This document shows, piece after piece, positions 26,093 through 36,062 of a DNA stretch of 64,000 nt. The DNA is from Opitutaceae bacterium. GTDB lineage: Bacteria > Verrucomicrobiota > Verrucomicrobiia > Opitutales > Opitutaceae. The translations under genes were made by a program, and so were the position numbers. The stretch spans positions 62,001 through 126,000 of the forward strand of contig JANQRT010000010.1 of the NCBI GenBank assembly GCA_028284385.1, read 5' to 3'. How positions within the stretch are numbered: position 1 is the stretch's first letter; each line of letters begins with the position of its first letter. The notes below the pieces were generated by a model. It did not search any database. It was not told where the DNA came from and saw only the letters and a program-made list of their open reading frames with translations.

Positions 26093-27613
26093 ATGCCTTT
26101 ACTCGAAATGAAGGGAATCTCTAAGGGATTCCCAGGCGTAGTCGCTCTCAATGATGTCGATCTCTCGGCAGACGTAGGAGAGGTAGTGGCTCTGGTAGGA
26201 GAAAATGGAGCAGGAAAATCGACGCTGATGAAAATACTGGGAGGGGTTCATCAGCCGGACGGCGGAGAGATTCGAGTCGATGGCGTTGCGAGACGAATCC
26301 AGAATGTCGAAGACGCCATGCAACTCGGAATCGCTTTTATTCATCAAGAGTTGAACGTCGTCGATAACCTGGATGTGGCAGGCAACATTTTCCTCGGCAG
26401 GGAGCCGAGAACAAAGCCTTTTCAGCTGATCGATCGCAAAAAGATCCATGCCGATGCCGAGCCCTACCTGCAGCGGCTTGGACTAGACATTCCAAGCGAT
26501 ACGAAACTTGAGGATCTGAGCGTCGCCTATCAGCAGATGGTTGAAATCGCCAAAGCCCTTTCGCTAAACGCTCGTCTGATCATCATGGATGAGCCCACCT
26601 CCAGTCTCACTATAGCGGAAACCAACCGTCTCCTGGCTCTCATCCAGGAGCTCAGCGGGCAAGGGGTAAGCATCATCTACATTTCGCACAGACTTGGGGA
26701 GATCGACGAAATCGCCAGTCGAGCGGTTGTCTTGCGAGACGGGGAGAACGCGGGCGAACTGCTGAAAGAAGACATTTCTCATGACCGTCTGGTAAACATG
26801 ATGGTCGGCCGATCCATAAGCCAATTTTACGTAGAGCCTAAGGGGTCTTCAAAAGCTGGATACTTCCAGGCTCGCGATGTACGCTCAAGCCGCTATCCGC
26901 ATTGCAGCGTTTCCTTCGACGCCTCGCAAGGGGAAATACTCGGTTTCGCTGGCCTCGTAGGAGCAGGACGATCGGAAATGATAAAGGCCCTGGTGGGTCT
27001 GGACAAAACCGCTGGAGCCAAAATCCAGATGAATGAGGAGCAAGTGGAGATCCGAACCCCTCGGGACGCCATCTCCCATGGAATCTACCTGGTTCCCGAA
27101 GATCGACGCTCCGAAGGTCTCGTCACCGAAATGTCGATACGGGAAAACATTACTCTGCCGGATATGCGAAGCTACGCCAAAGCGGGAATCGTGCAAACGA
27201 CTCTCGAAAAGACGAAAGCGGACGAGCAGGTACAAGCCCTGAAAGTAAAGACGCCTCATTCGGAAACGCTCGTTCGCAATCTTAGCGGCGGAAATCAGCA
27301 GAAGGTGGCGCTAGGCAAGTGGCTGGCCATGCAACCCAAAGTTCTGATTCTCGACGAGCCGACTAGAGGAATCGATGTGGGCTCCAAATCGGAAATCTAT
27401 CAAATCATGCGAGACCTGGCCGAAAGGGGAGGTGTGATTCTTATGATCAGCAGCGACATGGAAGAAGTGCTTCACGTGTGCGATCGAGTAGCCGTCATGC
27501 ATGAAGGACGCATAACCGGAGTTCTCGACCAAGCCAATTGCACGGAAACCAATATAATGCAGTTAGCCGTAGGCCAAAGCGTCGAAGAAGCTAAGCCAGC
27601 AAGTAGCGAATGA
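26093..27613 (+). CDS. Sugar ABC transporter ATP-binding protein (RbsA-like, double ABC)
   Basis: A 506-residue ATPase with two ABC modules. In the first, Walker A is GENGAGKST (36-44), the signature is the weak LSVAYQQ and Walker B is LIIMDEPTSSL. In the second, Walker A is degenerate (GLVGAGRSEM), the signature is the strong LSGGNQQK and Walker B is VLILDEPTRGID. This asymmetry is normal for RbsA/MglA-type proteins. It energises sugar import with the binding protein upstream and the permease at 27781. The gene is followed by a 167-bp gap holding an inverted repeat, which separates it from the permease. Confidence 0.95.
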   Translation: MPLLEMKGISKGFPGVVALNDVDLSADVGEVVALVGENGAGKSTLMKILGGVHQPDGGEIRVDGVARRIQNVEDAMQLGIAFIHQELNVVDNLDVAGNIFLGREPRTKPFQLIDRKKIHADAEPYLQRLGLDIPSDTKLEDLSVAYQQMVEIAKALSLNARLIIMDEPTSSLTIAETNRLLALIQELSGQGVSIIYISHRLGEIDEIASRAVVLRDGENAGELLKEDISHDRLVNMMVGRSISQFYVEPKGSSKAGYFQARDVRSSRYPHCSVSFDASQGEILGFAGLVGAGRSEMIKALVGLDKTAGAKIQMNEEQVEIRTPRDAISHGIYLVPEDRRSEGLVTEMSIRENITLPDMRSYAKAGIVQTTLEKTKADEQVQALKVKTPHSETLVRNLSGGNQQKVALGKWLAMQPKVLILDEPTRGIDVGSKSEIYQIMRDLAERGGVILMISSDMEEVLHVCDRVAVMHEGRITGVLDQANCTETNIMQLAVGQSVEEAKPASSE

Positions 27614-27620
27614 TTACATG

Positions 27621-27755
27621 AACCACAGATCACGCAGATAGCCACAGATGTGGAAGGAAGAACTTACCAAACTTGTGTAAATTTATTCAACTCACTTTTT
27701 TAATTCGTATGTTAAATTTAAATACATATCTGAGTCAATCCGTGTCATCTGTGGG
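27621..27755. repeat. MITE-like element with imperfect terminal inverted repeats
   Basis: The left end (27621-27650) begins AACCACAGATCACGCAGATA. The right end (27726-27755), read on the other strand, begins GCCCACAGATGACACGGATT. The two ends match at most positions over about 28 bp. The 75-bp core is very AT-rich (for example TTAAATTTAAATACATAT). It fills the gap between the ATPase and permease genes. It could be a small non-autonomous mobile repeat or a processing/attenuation hairpin in the polycistronic mRNA. Confidence 0.55.
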
Positions 27756-27780
27756 CAAATAAAATTCTTCATAAGCAATA

Positions 27781-28728
27781 GTGAAAAAAGAACTCGGCAT
27801 ATTTCTCCTGTTAGTCGCGCTCTGCGCCGTCACTGCCATACTCAATCCACGATTCCTCTCGCCAACCAACCTGACCAACATGGCGAATATCATCGGCCTG
27901 TTCGGGATATTCAGCATCGGACTCGGCCTGGTCATCATTACCGGAGGCATCGATCTTTCGGTAGGCTCCATGTTCGCCTTGGCGGGAGTATTGCTGTCGA
28001 TCGCCTTGCGGGAATGGGGACTGCCTTGGCCCGTTGCAGCTCTCTTCGTCATTCTCGTTCCCATGGGCTTAGGAGCTCTACACGGCACACTCGTAACACG
28101 AATGCGAATACAACCGTTTATCGTAACGCTTTGCGGACTGCTCCTTTATCGCGGCTTGGCTCGGTTTATAGCGGACGATAACACTAAAGGCTTTGGCAAT
28201 GCGGAAGGCTTCGAAACGCTAAGAGCCATAGCCAGCGGCAAGTTCCTCGGCCTGCCAATGCCCTTCGTCATCCTGATCGTCATTGCCGTCGTCATGTGGC
28301 TGGTTCTGCATCGCTCGGTTTACGGTCGCTATCTTTTCGCCGTCGGCAGAAACGAGGAAGCCACTCGTTTTTGCGGCATTAACACCAAGCTGGTAGTCGC
28401 CAGCAGTTACGTCCTGGCCGGTCTGCTCACGGGAATCGCGGGGATCCTGCTAGCGTTCTACACAAATTCCATCTCTCCTTCCACGCATGGGAATTTCTAC
28501 GAGCTGTATGCTATCGCGGCTGCGGTCCTGGGAGGTTGCAGCTTAAGAGGAGGCGAAGGATCCATTATCGGGATCATCATTGGCACAGCCTTGCTGCAAA
28601 TACTGCAGAATCTGGTAAACCTCCTGGGCATACCAAGCTCACTCAACTTCGCGGTCATGGGCGCCGTGGTGCTGTTAGGCGTGCTAGCCGACAGCTATCT
28701 GGGCAATCGTTCGAAACGGACCAGCTAG
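27781..28728 (+). CDS. Sugar ABC transporter permease (RbsC-like)
   Basis: A 315-residue integral membrane protein of the BPD_transp_2 family. The start is a GTG (27781) followed by KKELGIFLLLVALCAVTAIL, the first helix. Family motifs include LVIITGGIDLSVGS (about 44-57), GTLVTRMRIQPFIVTLCG and GRNEEATRFCGIN, with eight to ten membrane helices in all. It forms the translocation pore with the ATPase and lipoprotein encoded just upstream. No second permease, sugar kinase or dedicated regulator is adjacent, so the channel is probably a homodimer. Confidence 0.94.
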   Translation: MKKELGIFLLLVALCAVTAILNPRFLSPTNLTNMANIIGLFGIFSIGLGLVIITGGIDLSVGSMFALAGVLLSIALREWGLPWPVAALFVILVPMGLGALHGTLVTRMRIQPFIVTLCGLLLYRGLARFIADDNTKGFGNAEGFETLRAIASGKFLGLPMPFVILIVIAVVMWLVLHRSVYGRYLFAVGRNEEATRFCGINTKLVVASSYVLAGLLTGIAGILLAFYTNSISPSTHGNFYELYAIAAAVLGGCSLRGGEGSIIGIIIGTALLQILQNLVNLLGIPSSLNFAVMGAVVLLGVLADSYLGNRSKRTS

Positions 28729-28923
28729 GAATAATCGCCACAATCGAGTCTAGGCAACCTTGAGCGAATAAGCTCAACATTCGGACCTCCTTGCGAAAAA
28801 GAGGTTAAAAACAGCCTGCGGGTTCGAGATTCGCGTCAAATGAGGCGTTTCATAAACCTGTCCAATCATAAAAGAAAGCTGTCTCTAGCTTATCGTTAAC
28901 AACCCATTTTAGAAACCGGTCCG

Positions 28924-29355
28924 ATGCCTAAGCGAAACAAGATCCTAGCCTATTTGCTCTGCTCATTCCTCCTTATCAGTTTTCTCAATACCACCGTAAA
29001 AGCGGAATCTGATGTAGACGATCATCGTCGCGCTATGGCTTGCGCCCACCAGATGAAACTTAAAGGAGGCGCCAGGATCACTTTCAAGCATGCCTACACG
29101 ACCTACCTTGGCCAGATGCGAAAGTGGGAAGTGAAGATGCTAACCCTGGAGAGAAAATACGATCCTCACACCGGTACTGGAAAACCAGATACGAAGATTC
29201 TCTCCAAACTAGACGCGGAGAAGGAAAAACTGCAAGCCGAACGAATTAAGATAGAAGCAAGGCTAGATAAAAAGCTTGGCCGCATCCTAACCGTTCAACA
29301 GTTGAGGCATTTTCATAATAGCCTCAACAAATACGCTGACGGCAATCAGGCCTAG
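28924..29355 (+). CDS. Small exported helical protein, function unknown
   Basis: A 143-residue protein with a clear signal peptide (hydrophobic core YLLCSFLLISFL, cleavage near VKA-ES). The mature part is highly charged and helical. It contains ILTVQQLRHFHN near the C-terminus, which weakly recalls the LTxxQ motif of CpxP/Spy-type periplasmic chaperones, but this is not enough to assign a family. The segment LSKLDAEKEKLQAERIKIEARLDKK may form a coiled coil. It precedes a cyclophilin lipoprotein gene by 111 bp on the same strand, so an envelope protein-folding role is possible. A weak hairpin (CAGCTC/GAGCTG, 29368-29388) lies between the two genes. Confidence 0.7.
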   Translation: MPKRNKILAYLLCSFLLISFLNTTVKAESDVDDHRRAMACAHQMKLKGGARITFKHAYTTYLGQMRKWEVKMLTLERKYDPHTGTGKPDTKILSKLDAEKEKLQAERIKIEARLDKKLGRILTVQQLRHFHNSLNKYADGNQA

Positions 29356-29466
29356 ACGATCTGAAAGCAGCTCCATCTCAAAGAGCTGTCACCAATTACG
29401 ATTTCTCTCAAGACGAGAGCGCTAATTTGGGTTGATAATTGATCGGCAAGGCCTCTACCTAGCCCG

Positions 29467-30543
29467 ATGAATGGTTATCGTTTACTAGCGCACATTCTGA
29501 TGGGAAGCTTGGCAGTAGCGTTTTTGGCAAGCTGCTCCAAGCGTGAGCCGAAAGTCGAAGAACTCAGGGCCTACATGGAGACATCCATGGGCACCATCGT
29601 CATCAAGCTTTTCGAGGACGCTACACCGAAAACGGTGGAGAACTTCGTGGGACTGGCTCAAGGGACCAAGCCTTGGAAAGCCAAGGGCGAAGCGGAGGAA
29701 AAGCTGGAAACCTTCTTTGACGGGCTGACCTTCCACCGGGTCATTGACGACTTTATGATTCAGGGAGGCTGTCCGCTGGGCAACGGGACCGGGGGACCCG
29801 GCTATCAGTTCGCAGACGAATGTTACGAAGGGGAACTAGTGCCGCTCGAAGGGGCAATCGAAAATCCTGAAATGGGCATGCTCGTATTCTCGAAAGTCCT
29901 ACGACCGCACCTTCAAAGCCACAACTGGGAAAGCCCTATCGAGGAGGTAACGAACCTCTTCATGGAGATGAACAGGACGCGATCCGCGGAGCCGTTAGTC
30001 GGAAAGACAGTAGAGGAAATCCAAAGCCTAGTTGGCTCGACCGAAAAGCTAACGCGATTCCAGCCAACCATGCATCCATTGACGGGGGAAATCAAAGACG
30101 ACCAAACGGCTAGTATCGCCTTCCAGCAGCTTATCAGGAGACACATCAGCGAAAACGAAACGCCTGCCGAGGAAGTAGACGAGTTATTCAAGCAGATTCA
30201 GGCGGCTCAATCCCTCGATTCTCTGAAAGGAAAGACCATCGAGGAGATAAAGAGCATCACGGGAATCGACGAAGATCTAGAGCAGCCTAAACTGCTAGGA
30301 AAAGTTGAATACGGAACGCTCTGTATGGCCAACTCGGGACCAGACACTAACGGCTCCCAGTTTTTCATCGTGACCAAAAAGGACGGCTGCCCCTGGCTGA
30401 ATGGCAAGCACACTGTCTTTGGCGAAGTCATCGAAGGCATGGAGGTGGCGGAAGCGATTCAAAAGGTAGACAAAGACGCCTCCGACAAGCCGACCGAACC
30501 GGTCACCATCGTGAAGATCGAGATCAAGCGGGAAATCATTTAA
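29467..30543 (+). CDS. Cyclophilin-type peptidyl-prolyl isomerase lipoprotein with duplicated insert
   Basis: A 358-residue protein, about twice a normal bacterial cyclophilin. The lipobox is LASC (C23). The cyclophilin fold starts at [20 protein letters not shown] and continues through [13 protein letters not shown]. It is then interrupted from about residue 139 to 280, and resumes at [19 protein letters not shown] through [12 protein letters not shown]. The insert consists of two related repeats about 77 residues apart. The landmarks are [11 protein letters not shown] with [14 protein letters not shown], and [11 protein letters not shown] with [14 protein letters not shown]. The core keeps the catalytic Arg (FHR), Phe/Met/Gln (FMIQ) and QFF. 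It should catalyse proline isomerisation in the periplasm; the insert may bind clients or partners. Confidence 0.9.
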   Translation: MNGYRLLAHILMGSLAVAFLASCSKREPKVEELRAYMETSMGTIVIKLFEDATPKTVENFVGLAQGTKPWKAKGEAEEKLETFFDGLTFHRVIDDFMIQGGCPLGNGTGGPGYQFADECYEGELVPLEGAIENPEMGMLVFSKVLRPHLQSHNWESPIEEVTNLFMEMNRTRSAEPLVGKTVEEIQSLVGSTEKLTRFQPTMHPLTGEIKDDQTASIAFQQLIRRHISENETPAEEVDELFKQIQAAQSLDSLKGKTIEEIKSITGIDEDLEQPKLLGKVEYGTLCMANSGPDTNGSQFFIVTKKDGCPWLNGKHTVFGEVIEGMEVAEAIQKVDKDASDKPTEPVTIVKIEIKREII

Positions 30544-30716
30544 GCGAAATCCCGTCTCGAGCCTCATCCATAAGAACTGCCTTGAGTGAGCGCGTATCTA
30601 TTCTATTGTTGCCTTATTAAAGGATCCTGGGACTGCTACACGGCATTCGAGGTCCGCAATCTACAAATACTCTCCGAAGGGAGGAACTTTCAACGCGTCT
30701 TCTATACCCAAATCCG

Positions 30717-32153
30717 ATGAGACCTAGAACTCTATTCATCCTTGCATTGGCATTTTCAACGACGGCATCTTTCGCGCAAAACCGAATTGGATCAGGAGCG
30801 GTCGATGAACTCTACCAGAAAAACTGCGCGTCCTGCCACGGCCAAAAATTGGAAGGCGGCCAGGGAAGCTCTCTCATCGACGACATTTGGAAATACGGTT
30901 CATCGGACCAGGAAATCGCCAAGGTCATTCGCGAAGGCGTTCCCGAGCTCGGCATGGTTCCGTGGAAGGGAGCTATGACTGAAGAACAGATCCGTTCGCT
31001 CGTCATTTACATCAGAGAGCAAAACCTGCTGGCCGATAAAGAGGCCATCTGGGAACGCCTCCAACCCGAAGGCGGGGTCTTCAGAACCGAGGAACATTCC
31101 TTCAAATTAGAGGAACTGGGCAAAGGGGAAGGCATTTTGTGGGCGATCGAATTTCTCCCAGACGGCTCGCACCTCGTTACTCAGCGAGACGGAGTTCTCT
31201 GGCATTTCAAAGACGGAAAGCGAAGCGAAATTTCAGGCATTCCAGAGATCTGGCAGCATGGCCAAGGCGGCCTGCTTGAAGTGCAAAAGCATCCAGACTA
31301 CGAAAACAACGGCTGGATCTACCTGGGCTACAGCGAGCATGTTGGAGCCAAGGATAACAATAAGGACGCGGGCATGACAGCTGTAGTTCGCGGTCGCATA
31401 CGGAATGGCAAATGGGTCGATCAGGAGGAAATCTTCCACGCCCCGCCCACCTTTCACTCAAGTGGGGGCGGCCATTACGGTACTCGATTCGTCTTCAAGG
31501 ACGGATACCTCTTCTTCGGCATCGGAGATCGGAATCGCGAACCAGGCGTGCAGGACCTTACCCGACCCAATGGCAAGATCCATCGCATTTTCGACGATGG
31601 TCGCCTGCCAAAAGATAATCCTTTCGTGGATACAACCGGCTCTTATAAAAGCGTGTGGAGTTTCGGTCATCGAAATCCTCAGGGACTGGACATGCATCCG
31701 GAAACAGGCGAGATCTGGGAAGTCGAGCATGGCCCACGCGGTGGCGATGAAGTGAATCTCATCGTGAAGGGCCAGAACTACGGTTGGCCGGTGATTACTT
31801 ATGGAATGAATTACAATGGAACGCCAAAGACGGATAAAACCCATCAGGAAGGCATGTTGCAGCCTAAACACTATTGGAACCCTTCCATAGCCATTTGCGG
31901 AATCGATTTCTACGAAGGCGATAATTTTCCGAAATGGAAAAACAACCTCTTCGTCACTGGAATGGCTTCCCAGGAATTACATCGTCTGGTCATTGAGAAC
32001 GGAGAAGTCGTCAAAGACGAGATCGTCATGAAAAATCAAGGACGACTCCGCGATGTCTACAGCGGTCCGGATGGAAATATCTACGTTCTGCTAAACAGCG
32101 GAAGCCCACGGATCGGTAGCGTCCATCGGCTCGTTCCCGTCGAAGACAGCTGA
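30717..32153 (+). CDS. Cytochrome c/PQQ-type sugar (sorbosone/glucose) dehydrogenase, exported
   Basis: A 478-residue periplasmic protein. A signal peptide (1-20) is followed by a small cytochrome c domain (about 25-105) with haem motif CASCH (C37, C40, H41) and a likely Met ligand in LGMVPWKGAM. The C-terminal domain (about 125-475) is a glucose/sorbosone dehydrogenase propeller with QHGQGGLLEVQKHPDY, GGGHYGTRF, WSFGHRNPQGLD and EHGPRGGDEVNL, the PQQ and calcium-site region of aldose sugar dehydrogenases. The expected reaction is oxidation of an aldose to its lactone with electrons passed to the fused haem. PQQ synthesis genes are not in the window. Confidence 0.92.
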   Translation: MRPRTLFILALAFSTTASFAQNRIGSGAVDELYQKNCASCHGQKLEGGQGSSLIDDIWKYGSSDQEIAKVIREGVPELGMVPWKGAMTEEQIRSLVIYIREQNLLADKEAIWERLQPEGGVFRTEEHSFKLEELGKGEGILWAIEFLPDGSHLVTQRDGVLWHFKDGKRSEISGIPEIWQHGQGGLLEVQKHPDYENNGWIYLGYSEHVGAKDNNKDAGMTAVVRGRIRNGKWVDQEEIFHAPPTFHSSGGGHYGTRFVFKDGYLFFGIGDRNREPGVQDLTRPNGKIHRIFDDGRLPKDNPFVDTTGSYKSVWSFGHRNPQGLDMHPETGEIWEVEHGPRGGDEVNLIVKGQNYGWPVITYGMNYNGTPKTDKTHQEGMLQPKHYWNPSIAICGIDFYEGDNFPKWKNNLFVTGMASQELHRLVIENGEVVKDEIVMKNQGRLRDVYSGPDGNIYVLLNSGSPRIGSVHRLVPVEDS

Positions 32154-32181
32154 ATCATCAGAGCCGCTCCATCGAACTGAC

Positions 32182-33072
32182 TCACGATTTATCGTGCAGA
32201 GGATGCTTGCCGGGATCGGTAATCTCAACGGCGCCTTCAAATGCCGCGTCAACCGATTCATGAATGCATAGCATGTTTGCGGATACAACATTTCCGTAGT
32301 GGTTTTTCGGATTCTTGTAGAAATTATCTGGATTAAACATGGTAGGGAAATGCCACCAGGCTCGATACCCTAGTTCGAATATCGAGCGAATGAGGCTCGG
32401 GGACCGTTCCTTGTCGTCGTTCTCGCAATAGATAGCCGGTCTATGCGTTTCAATTAGCTCGCGAGATCCAGCAATAATGGACTCCTCCATGCCCTCCGCA
32501 TCGACCTTTAAAAGACGACAACGCGGGACATTGACCACATCGTCCAATCGAATTTGTCTTACTGGAGTCGTACTCAGGCCAGCAACATTCCTGGTAAAGC
32601 TGTCGATACTGATGCCGCCAAAGTTGTTTTCCAAGGCGTAGTTCAAATCTTTCATGAGGAGCGTCTTCGTTTCTTCGCCCGCCGCTTCGTTGCGACATTC
32701 CACATTGAGAACGTCGTTAAGGGCCATGTTGGCGCAAAGGGCCTGAAAGACGATCCTCTGAGGCTCGAAGGCGACAACTCTGCCACTCAGGCCCACTTTT
32801 CGGGCTAGAGGCAACGTATGCGTCCCTATGTTCGCTCCGACCTCTATAACGGTATCTCCTTCTCGACAGATCTGGAGAAGCGTAGCGACTTCAAGCTGAG
32901 AAAATTCGCCATAGTCTCGAATGGATCGGCCAATATAGATATCGTTGTCATTGTAGAGCATGTATCCATAGCGAGCGCGAGCGAGCCGATTGAACGATGT
33001 TCCATTTAACAGGTTAGCTGGGCGGCTATTCGAAACGTCCGCGTTGTTTTCGTCAGGAGAGGATCCTTCCAT
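32182..33072 (-). CDS. FkbM-family SAM-dependent methyltransferase
   Basis: A 296-residue cytosolic methyltransferase. The SAM-binding motif is TVIEVGANIGTHTLPLA, followed by GRVVAFEPQ and the FkbM-type conserved LKVDAEGMEESIIAG, which confirms the family. The N-terminal 65 residues include DNDIYIGRSIRDYGEFS, often seen in FkbM proteins of polysaccharide or glycolipid loci. Substrate could be a sugar hydroxyl, but no glycosyltransferase genes are adjacent. It converges with the sugar dehydrogenase (28-bp gap) and lies 138 bp downstream of the PEP carboxylase gene on the same strand. Confidence 0.88.
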   Translation of the reverse strand: MEGSSPDENNADVSNSRPANLLNGTSFNRLARARYGYMLYNDNDIYIGRSIRDYGEFSQLEVATLLQICREGDTVIEVGANIGTHTLPLARKVGLSGRVVAFEPQRIVFQALCANMALNDVLNVECRNEAAGEETKTLLMKDLNYALENNFGGISIDSFTRNVAGLSTTPVRQIRLDDVVNVPRCRLLKVDAEGMEESIIAGSRELIETHRPAIYCENDDKERSPSLIRSIFELGYRAWWHFPTMFNPDNFYKNPKNHYGNVVSANMLCIHESVDAAFEGAVEITDPGKHPLHDKS

Positions 33073-33210
33073 GCATTCCGTTCTAAGGAGAAACGAGCAG
33101 GACGCTATTTAAATATGCGAGCTCTTCGAACGACTATACGCGAATGAATGACATAACCGAAGAGAGGTCGGGCGACAAAGCGCCTAAAACAGAAAGGTCG
33201 ATTCTCGACT

Positions 33211-35907
33211 CTATCCCGTCGTCCTCAATCCGCTCGCAACGGCATTCACGTTCATTAGAAGCTCCGACAGAAGGGAATTCCATTCGCTTGTATTGGCATC
33301 GCAAGCACGCCAGCGTCTTAGCAATCGAATTTGCTCGTCGTGCAGGATTTTCAGACCCGAATCGCGCAACTGGAGAGTGTAGGCCAGCCTGGGGCGCCCC
33401 TTCCCTATTTCGCGATTGAGCAACTGGCCTACCATGTTCTTCGTCAGCTCCAGTTCGCTTTCAATGGCCTGCATGAAGCGATCGCGCAGAATCGCCTCTT
33501 CCACCAACTCCGCGTAATCCTGTATAATTTTCGTCGATACGCTAGCCAATGACGTTTCGATATTGAATAGCAAGTAGCGAAGAAAAGGCCAGTCCTTCCA
33601 AACTTTCTGGAGCGTCGAAAAGGCGTCCGGACGATCTTTCTTGAGATCCTTCAACCCCGTACCTACGCCAAACCAGCCAGGCAGATAGAATCGAGACTGG
33701 TTCCAGCTGAACACCCAGGGGATCGCTCTAAGATCTTCCAAACCTTTCATTCCAGTACGCCGCGAAGGTCGAGATCCAATGTTGCTCTGTTCGATAACGT
33801 CGATCGGCGTCGCCGCTCGATAGAACTCGATGAAACGGTCCTGGCTGATTAAGGAGCGATAAGCTTTTTGGCTAGATTCGGCCACCAGAGCGAGCCCGGC
33901 GGAGGACTCTCCGATCAAATCCGGATGTGTGGGCATCATCCGAGCGCAAGCTCCACCCGCTACCAGCAGTTCCAAATTGTTCACCGCGCTCTCCACGGTG
34001 TTGTAGTTTTGACCGATCACTTCCCCTTGCTCGGTAAGCCTTAAGCCCGCTTTCAGAGCATCATTGGGCATGCCTTCCAAAAAGCGATGGATGGGACCCG
34101 CCCCGCGACCTACCGTACCTCCGCGCCCATGGAAGAATCGCATCGGCTGTTTGAGCTCCTTCGACAATGCCACTAGCTGGTTTTGCGTATTATACAGCGT
34201 CCACTGACTGGCCCAAATACCGCAATCCTTGTTGCTATCGCTATATCCCAACATCACCACCGCAGGCTCGACACGTTCGTCTGAACCAAGGGTCTTCAGC
34301 GTCTGCCTCGTGACAGGATGCTCCAAAAATCGCTTCATGATAGACGAACTTCGCTGAAGGTCATCCATAGTCTCGAAAAGCGGCGCCACTGGCAATCGGG
34401 AGGCTAATCCGCCGCCATTCATCCGAGCTAAACCCGCTTCGCGAGCGATGGCGTAGATTACCAACAGGTCGGAGACCGCTCGTGTCATACTGACAATGAT
34501 ACAGCCTAGTCCAGCCGCCCCATGGTTCTCGAGCGTTTCATTCGCAACGCGAAAGGCATTTAAAATCTCCTTCGCTTCATCCCCAAGATTCGTCCAAGCC
34601 GAGGTAAAGGGCCGACTGCTCTGCAATTCCCGATCCAGAAAGGCGACCTTTCGATCTTCATCCCAAAACTCGTAGTTCATTCCGTCTTCAATCCCCGCCG
34701 CATGGAGCATTTGACCGAACGCTTTAGAAAGATAGGCGGAGTTCTGCCGAATATCGAGTCGGGCGCAATGGAAGCCAAACGTGTGGAGCACGTCCTCAAC
34801 CGGTTGCAGGTATCGCTCTATGAGTCGTTCGCCCCTGACCTCAAGAAGAGCCTTTCTCAATACAAGCAAATCATCTTCAAGCTGATCGGTTCTGGCATAG
34901 AACTTCGAGTCATTCGTATCCATCAGACGACGACGCATAATTGAAACGAACTCTCGCCAAGGCTCTTCCACAGAACTGGAATCGACGCCAGCGGTTTTGA
35001 GGAAGCCAGCTAGATTTTCCGGAACGCCATGAGCATAGGTGTTGAAAGTAAGATTGCTTTCAAGGGTGTCGAGCGCCCCGTCCAGAATTCCCCTGGCCAA
35101 ACGACGCAATGCCTCGAGGGTCTGAAGCGTGACCTCCGAGGTGACCAACGGATGCCCATCTCTATCGCCGCCGACCCAGGATCCGAATCTCAACGTCGGC
35201 AAACCCGAAGGAGCGGATTCGGGATAGGCGTCCTGCCAAGCCTTCTGGAAACGCTTGCGCAGAGGGCCAAGAGCATTCGGAAGAATCTCTTTCAAGTAGT
35301 AGAAAAGATTTCGATTCTCATCCTCGACGGAAGGTTTGCTGGTATAGATTTCTCCCGATCTCCAAATTTGCTCCAGCAGGATCTCAACCGCGCTATCGAT
35401 TGCCTCATTGGAATTCCCATCCACAATCTGGATACGATTGTCACGCACAATTCGATACAGCCTACGGTGCAAACGCAAGATGGAGCCACGCTTCGATTCA
35501 GTAGGATGCTTAGTGAAGACGGTTTCGACGAAAGCGGACTCCATAGATCGCCGCGCTTCCTCTGCAGAGACCCCCGATTCTCGCATCCGTTGCAGGTAGT
35601 AAAGACACGTTCCCGAATCAGGCGGACTGCCGGACTGGGTCCTCCACTGCTTGCTTTTCGCATTCGCGGTACCCTCTTCGACCAAGTTGACCATTTGAAA
35701 ATAGATGGAAAGGGCCTGAGATCCTTTGCTCGGGATCGGACCTGTCCATCCTTCTTCGATCCGATCAACCATTCGAGCGCATTCCTTCTCGCCCAGGTTT
35801 TCCAGAGTTTTGCTCAGCATCCCAATCAGGTAATGCCGTTCAGCATCAATCTCCGCTATGCCAGATTGAAGTCTATTCTTGAATGTAGTCGGTATCACGT
35901 CGCTCAT
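33211..35907 (-). CDS. ppc: Phosphoenolpyruvate carboxylase
   Basis: It adds bicarbonate to PEP to make oxaloacetate, refilling the TCA cycle. It is 898 residues from the Met at 35907 (MSDVIPTTFKNRLQSG); the frame opens 18 codons earlier with a hydrophobic stretch that is probably not translated. The catalytic His is H134 in VFTKHPTESKR, where most enzymes have TAHPTE. Other active-site blocks are intact: GSWVGGDRDGHP, LGYSDSNKDCG with the catalytic Lys, FFHGRGGTVGRGAGP, GEVIGQNY and RAIPWVFSWNQSR. The C-terminus ends GLRTTG, close to the usual GLRNTG. Allosteric control by aspartate is likely but not visible. No operon partner is evident. Confidence 0.95.
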   Translation of the reverse strand: MSDVIPTTFKNRLQSGIAEIDAERHYLIGMLSKTLENLGEKECARMVDRIEEGWTGPIPSKGSQALSIYFQMVNLVEEGTANAKSKQWRTQSGSPPDSGTCLYYLQRMRESGVSAEEARRSMESAFVETVFTKHPTESKRGSILRLHRRLYRIVRDNRIQIVDGNSNEAIDSAVEILLEQIWRSGEIYTSKPSVEDENRNLFYYLKEILPNALGPLRKRFQKAWQDAYPESAPSGLPTLRFGSWVGGDRDGHPLVTSEVTLQTLEALRRLARGILDGALDTLESNLTFNTYAHGVPENLAGFLKTAGVDSSSVEEPWREFVSIMRRRLMDTNDSKFYARTDQLEDDLLVLRKALLEVRGERLIERYLQPVEDVLHTFGFHCARLDIRQNSAYLSKAFGQMLHAAGIEDGMNYEFWDEDRKVAFLDRELQSSRPFTSAWTNLGDEAKEILNAFRVANETLENHGAAGLGCIIVSMTRAVSDLLVIYAIAREAGLARMNGGGLASRLPVAPLFETMDDLQRSSSIMKRFLEHPVTRQTLKTLGSDERVEPAVVMLGYSDSNKDCGIWASQWTLYNTQNQLVALSKELKQPMRFFHGRGGTVGRGAGPIHRFLEGMPNDALKAGLRLTEQGEVIGQNYNTVESAVNNLELLVAGGACARMMPTHPDLIGESSAGLALVAESSQKAYRSLISQDRFIEFYRAATPIDVIEQSNIGSRPSRRTGMKGLEDLRAIPWVFSWNQSRFYLPGWFGVGTGLKDLKKDRPDAFSTLQKVWKDWPFLRYLLFNIETSLASVSTKIIQDYAELVEEAILRDRFMQAIESELELTKNMVGQLLNREIGKGRPRLAYTLQLRDSGLKILHDEQIRLLRRWRACDANTSEWNSLLSELLMNVNAVASGLRTTG

Positions 35908-36062
35908 CGCCAGCCCTGCCAAATTGACCATCGCAATGATCAAGATTAGAGCCCTTGGCAAGCAATACCGGAAAGCGACTAGACGATTAGCTAAGCGAAG
36001 GAGAAATCTTCAAGCAGAGCAAAACGACTGCATGCTTCAAGAAGACTGGAAGCAAGCGAGAG

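Noticed and set aside
28760..28777. TTGAGC/GCTCAA hairpin after the sugar permease
   Set aside because: Only 6-bp arms, low GC and no T-run; may occur by chance.
35029..35949. 306-codon plus-strand ORF antisense to PEP carboxylase
   Set aside because: Shadow frame of a well-supported gene; its sequence has no protein-like motifs.
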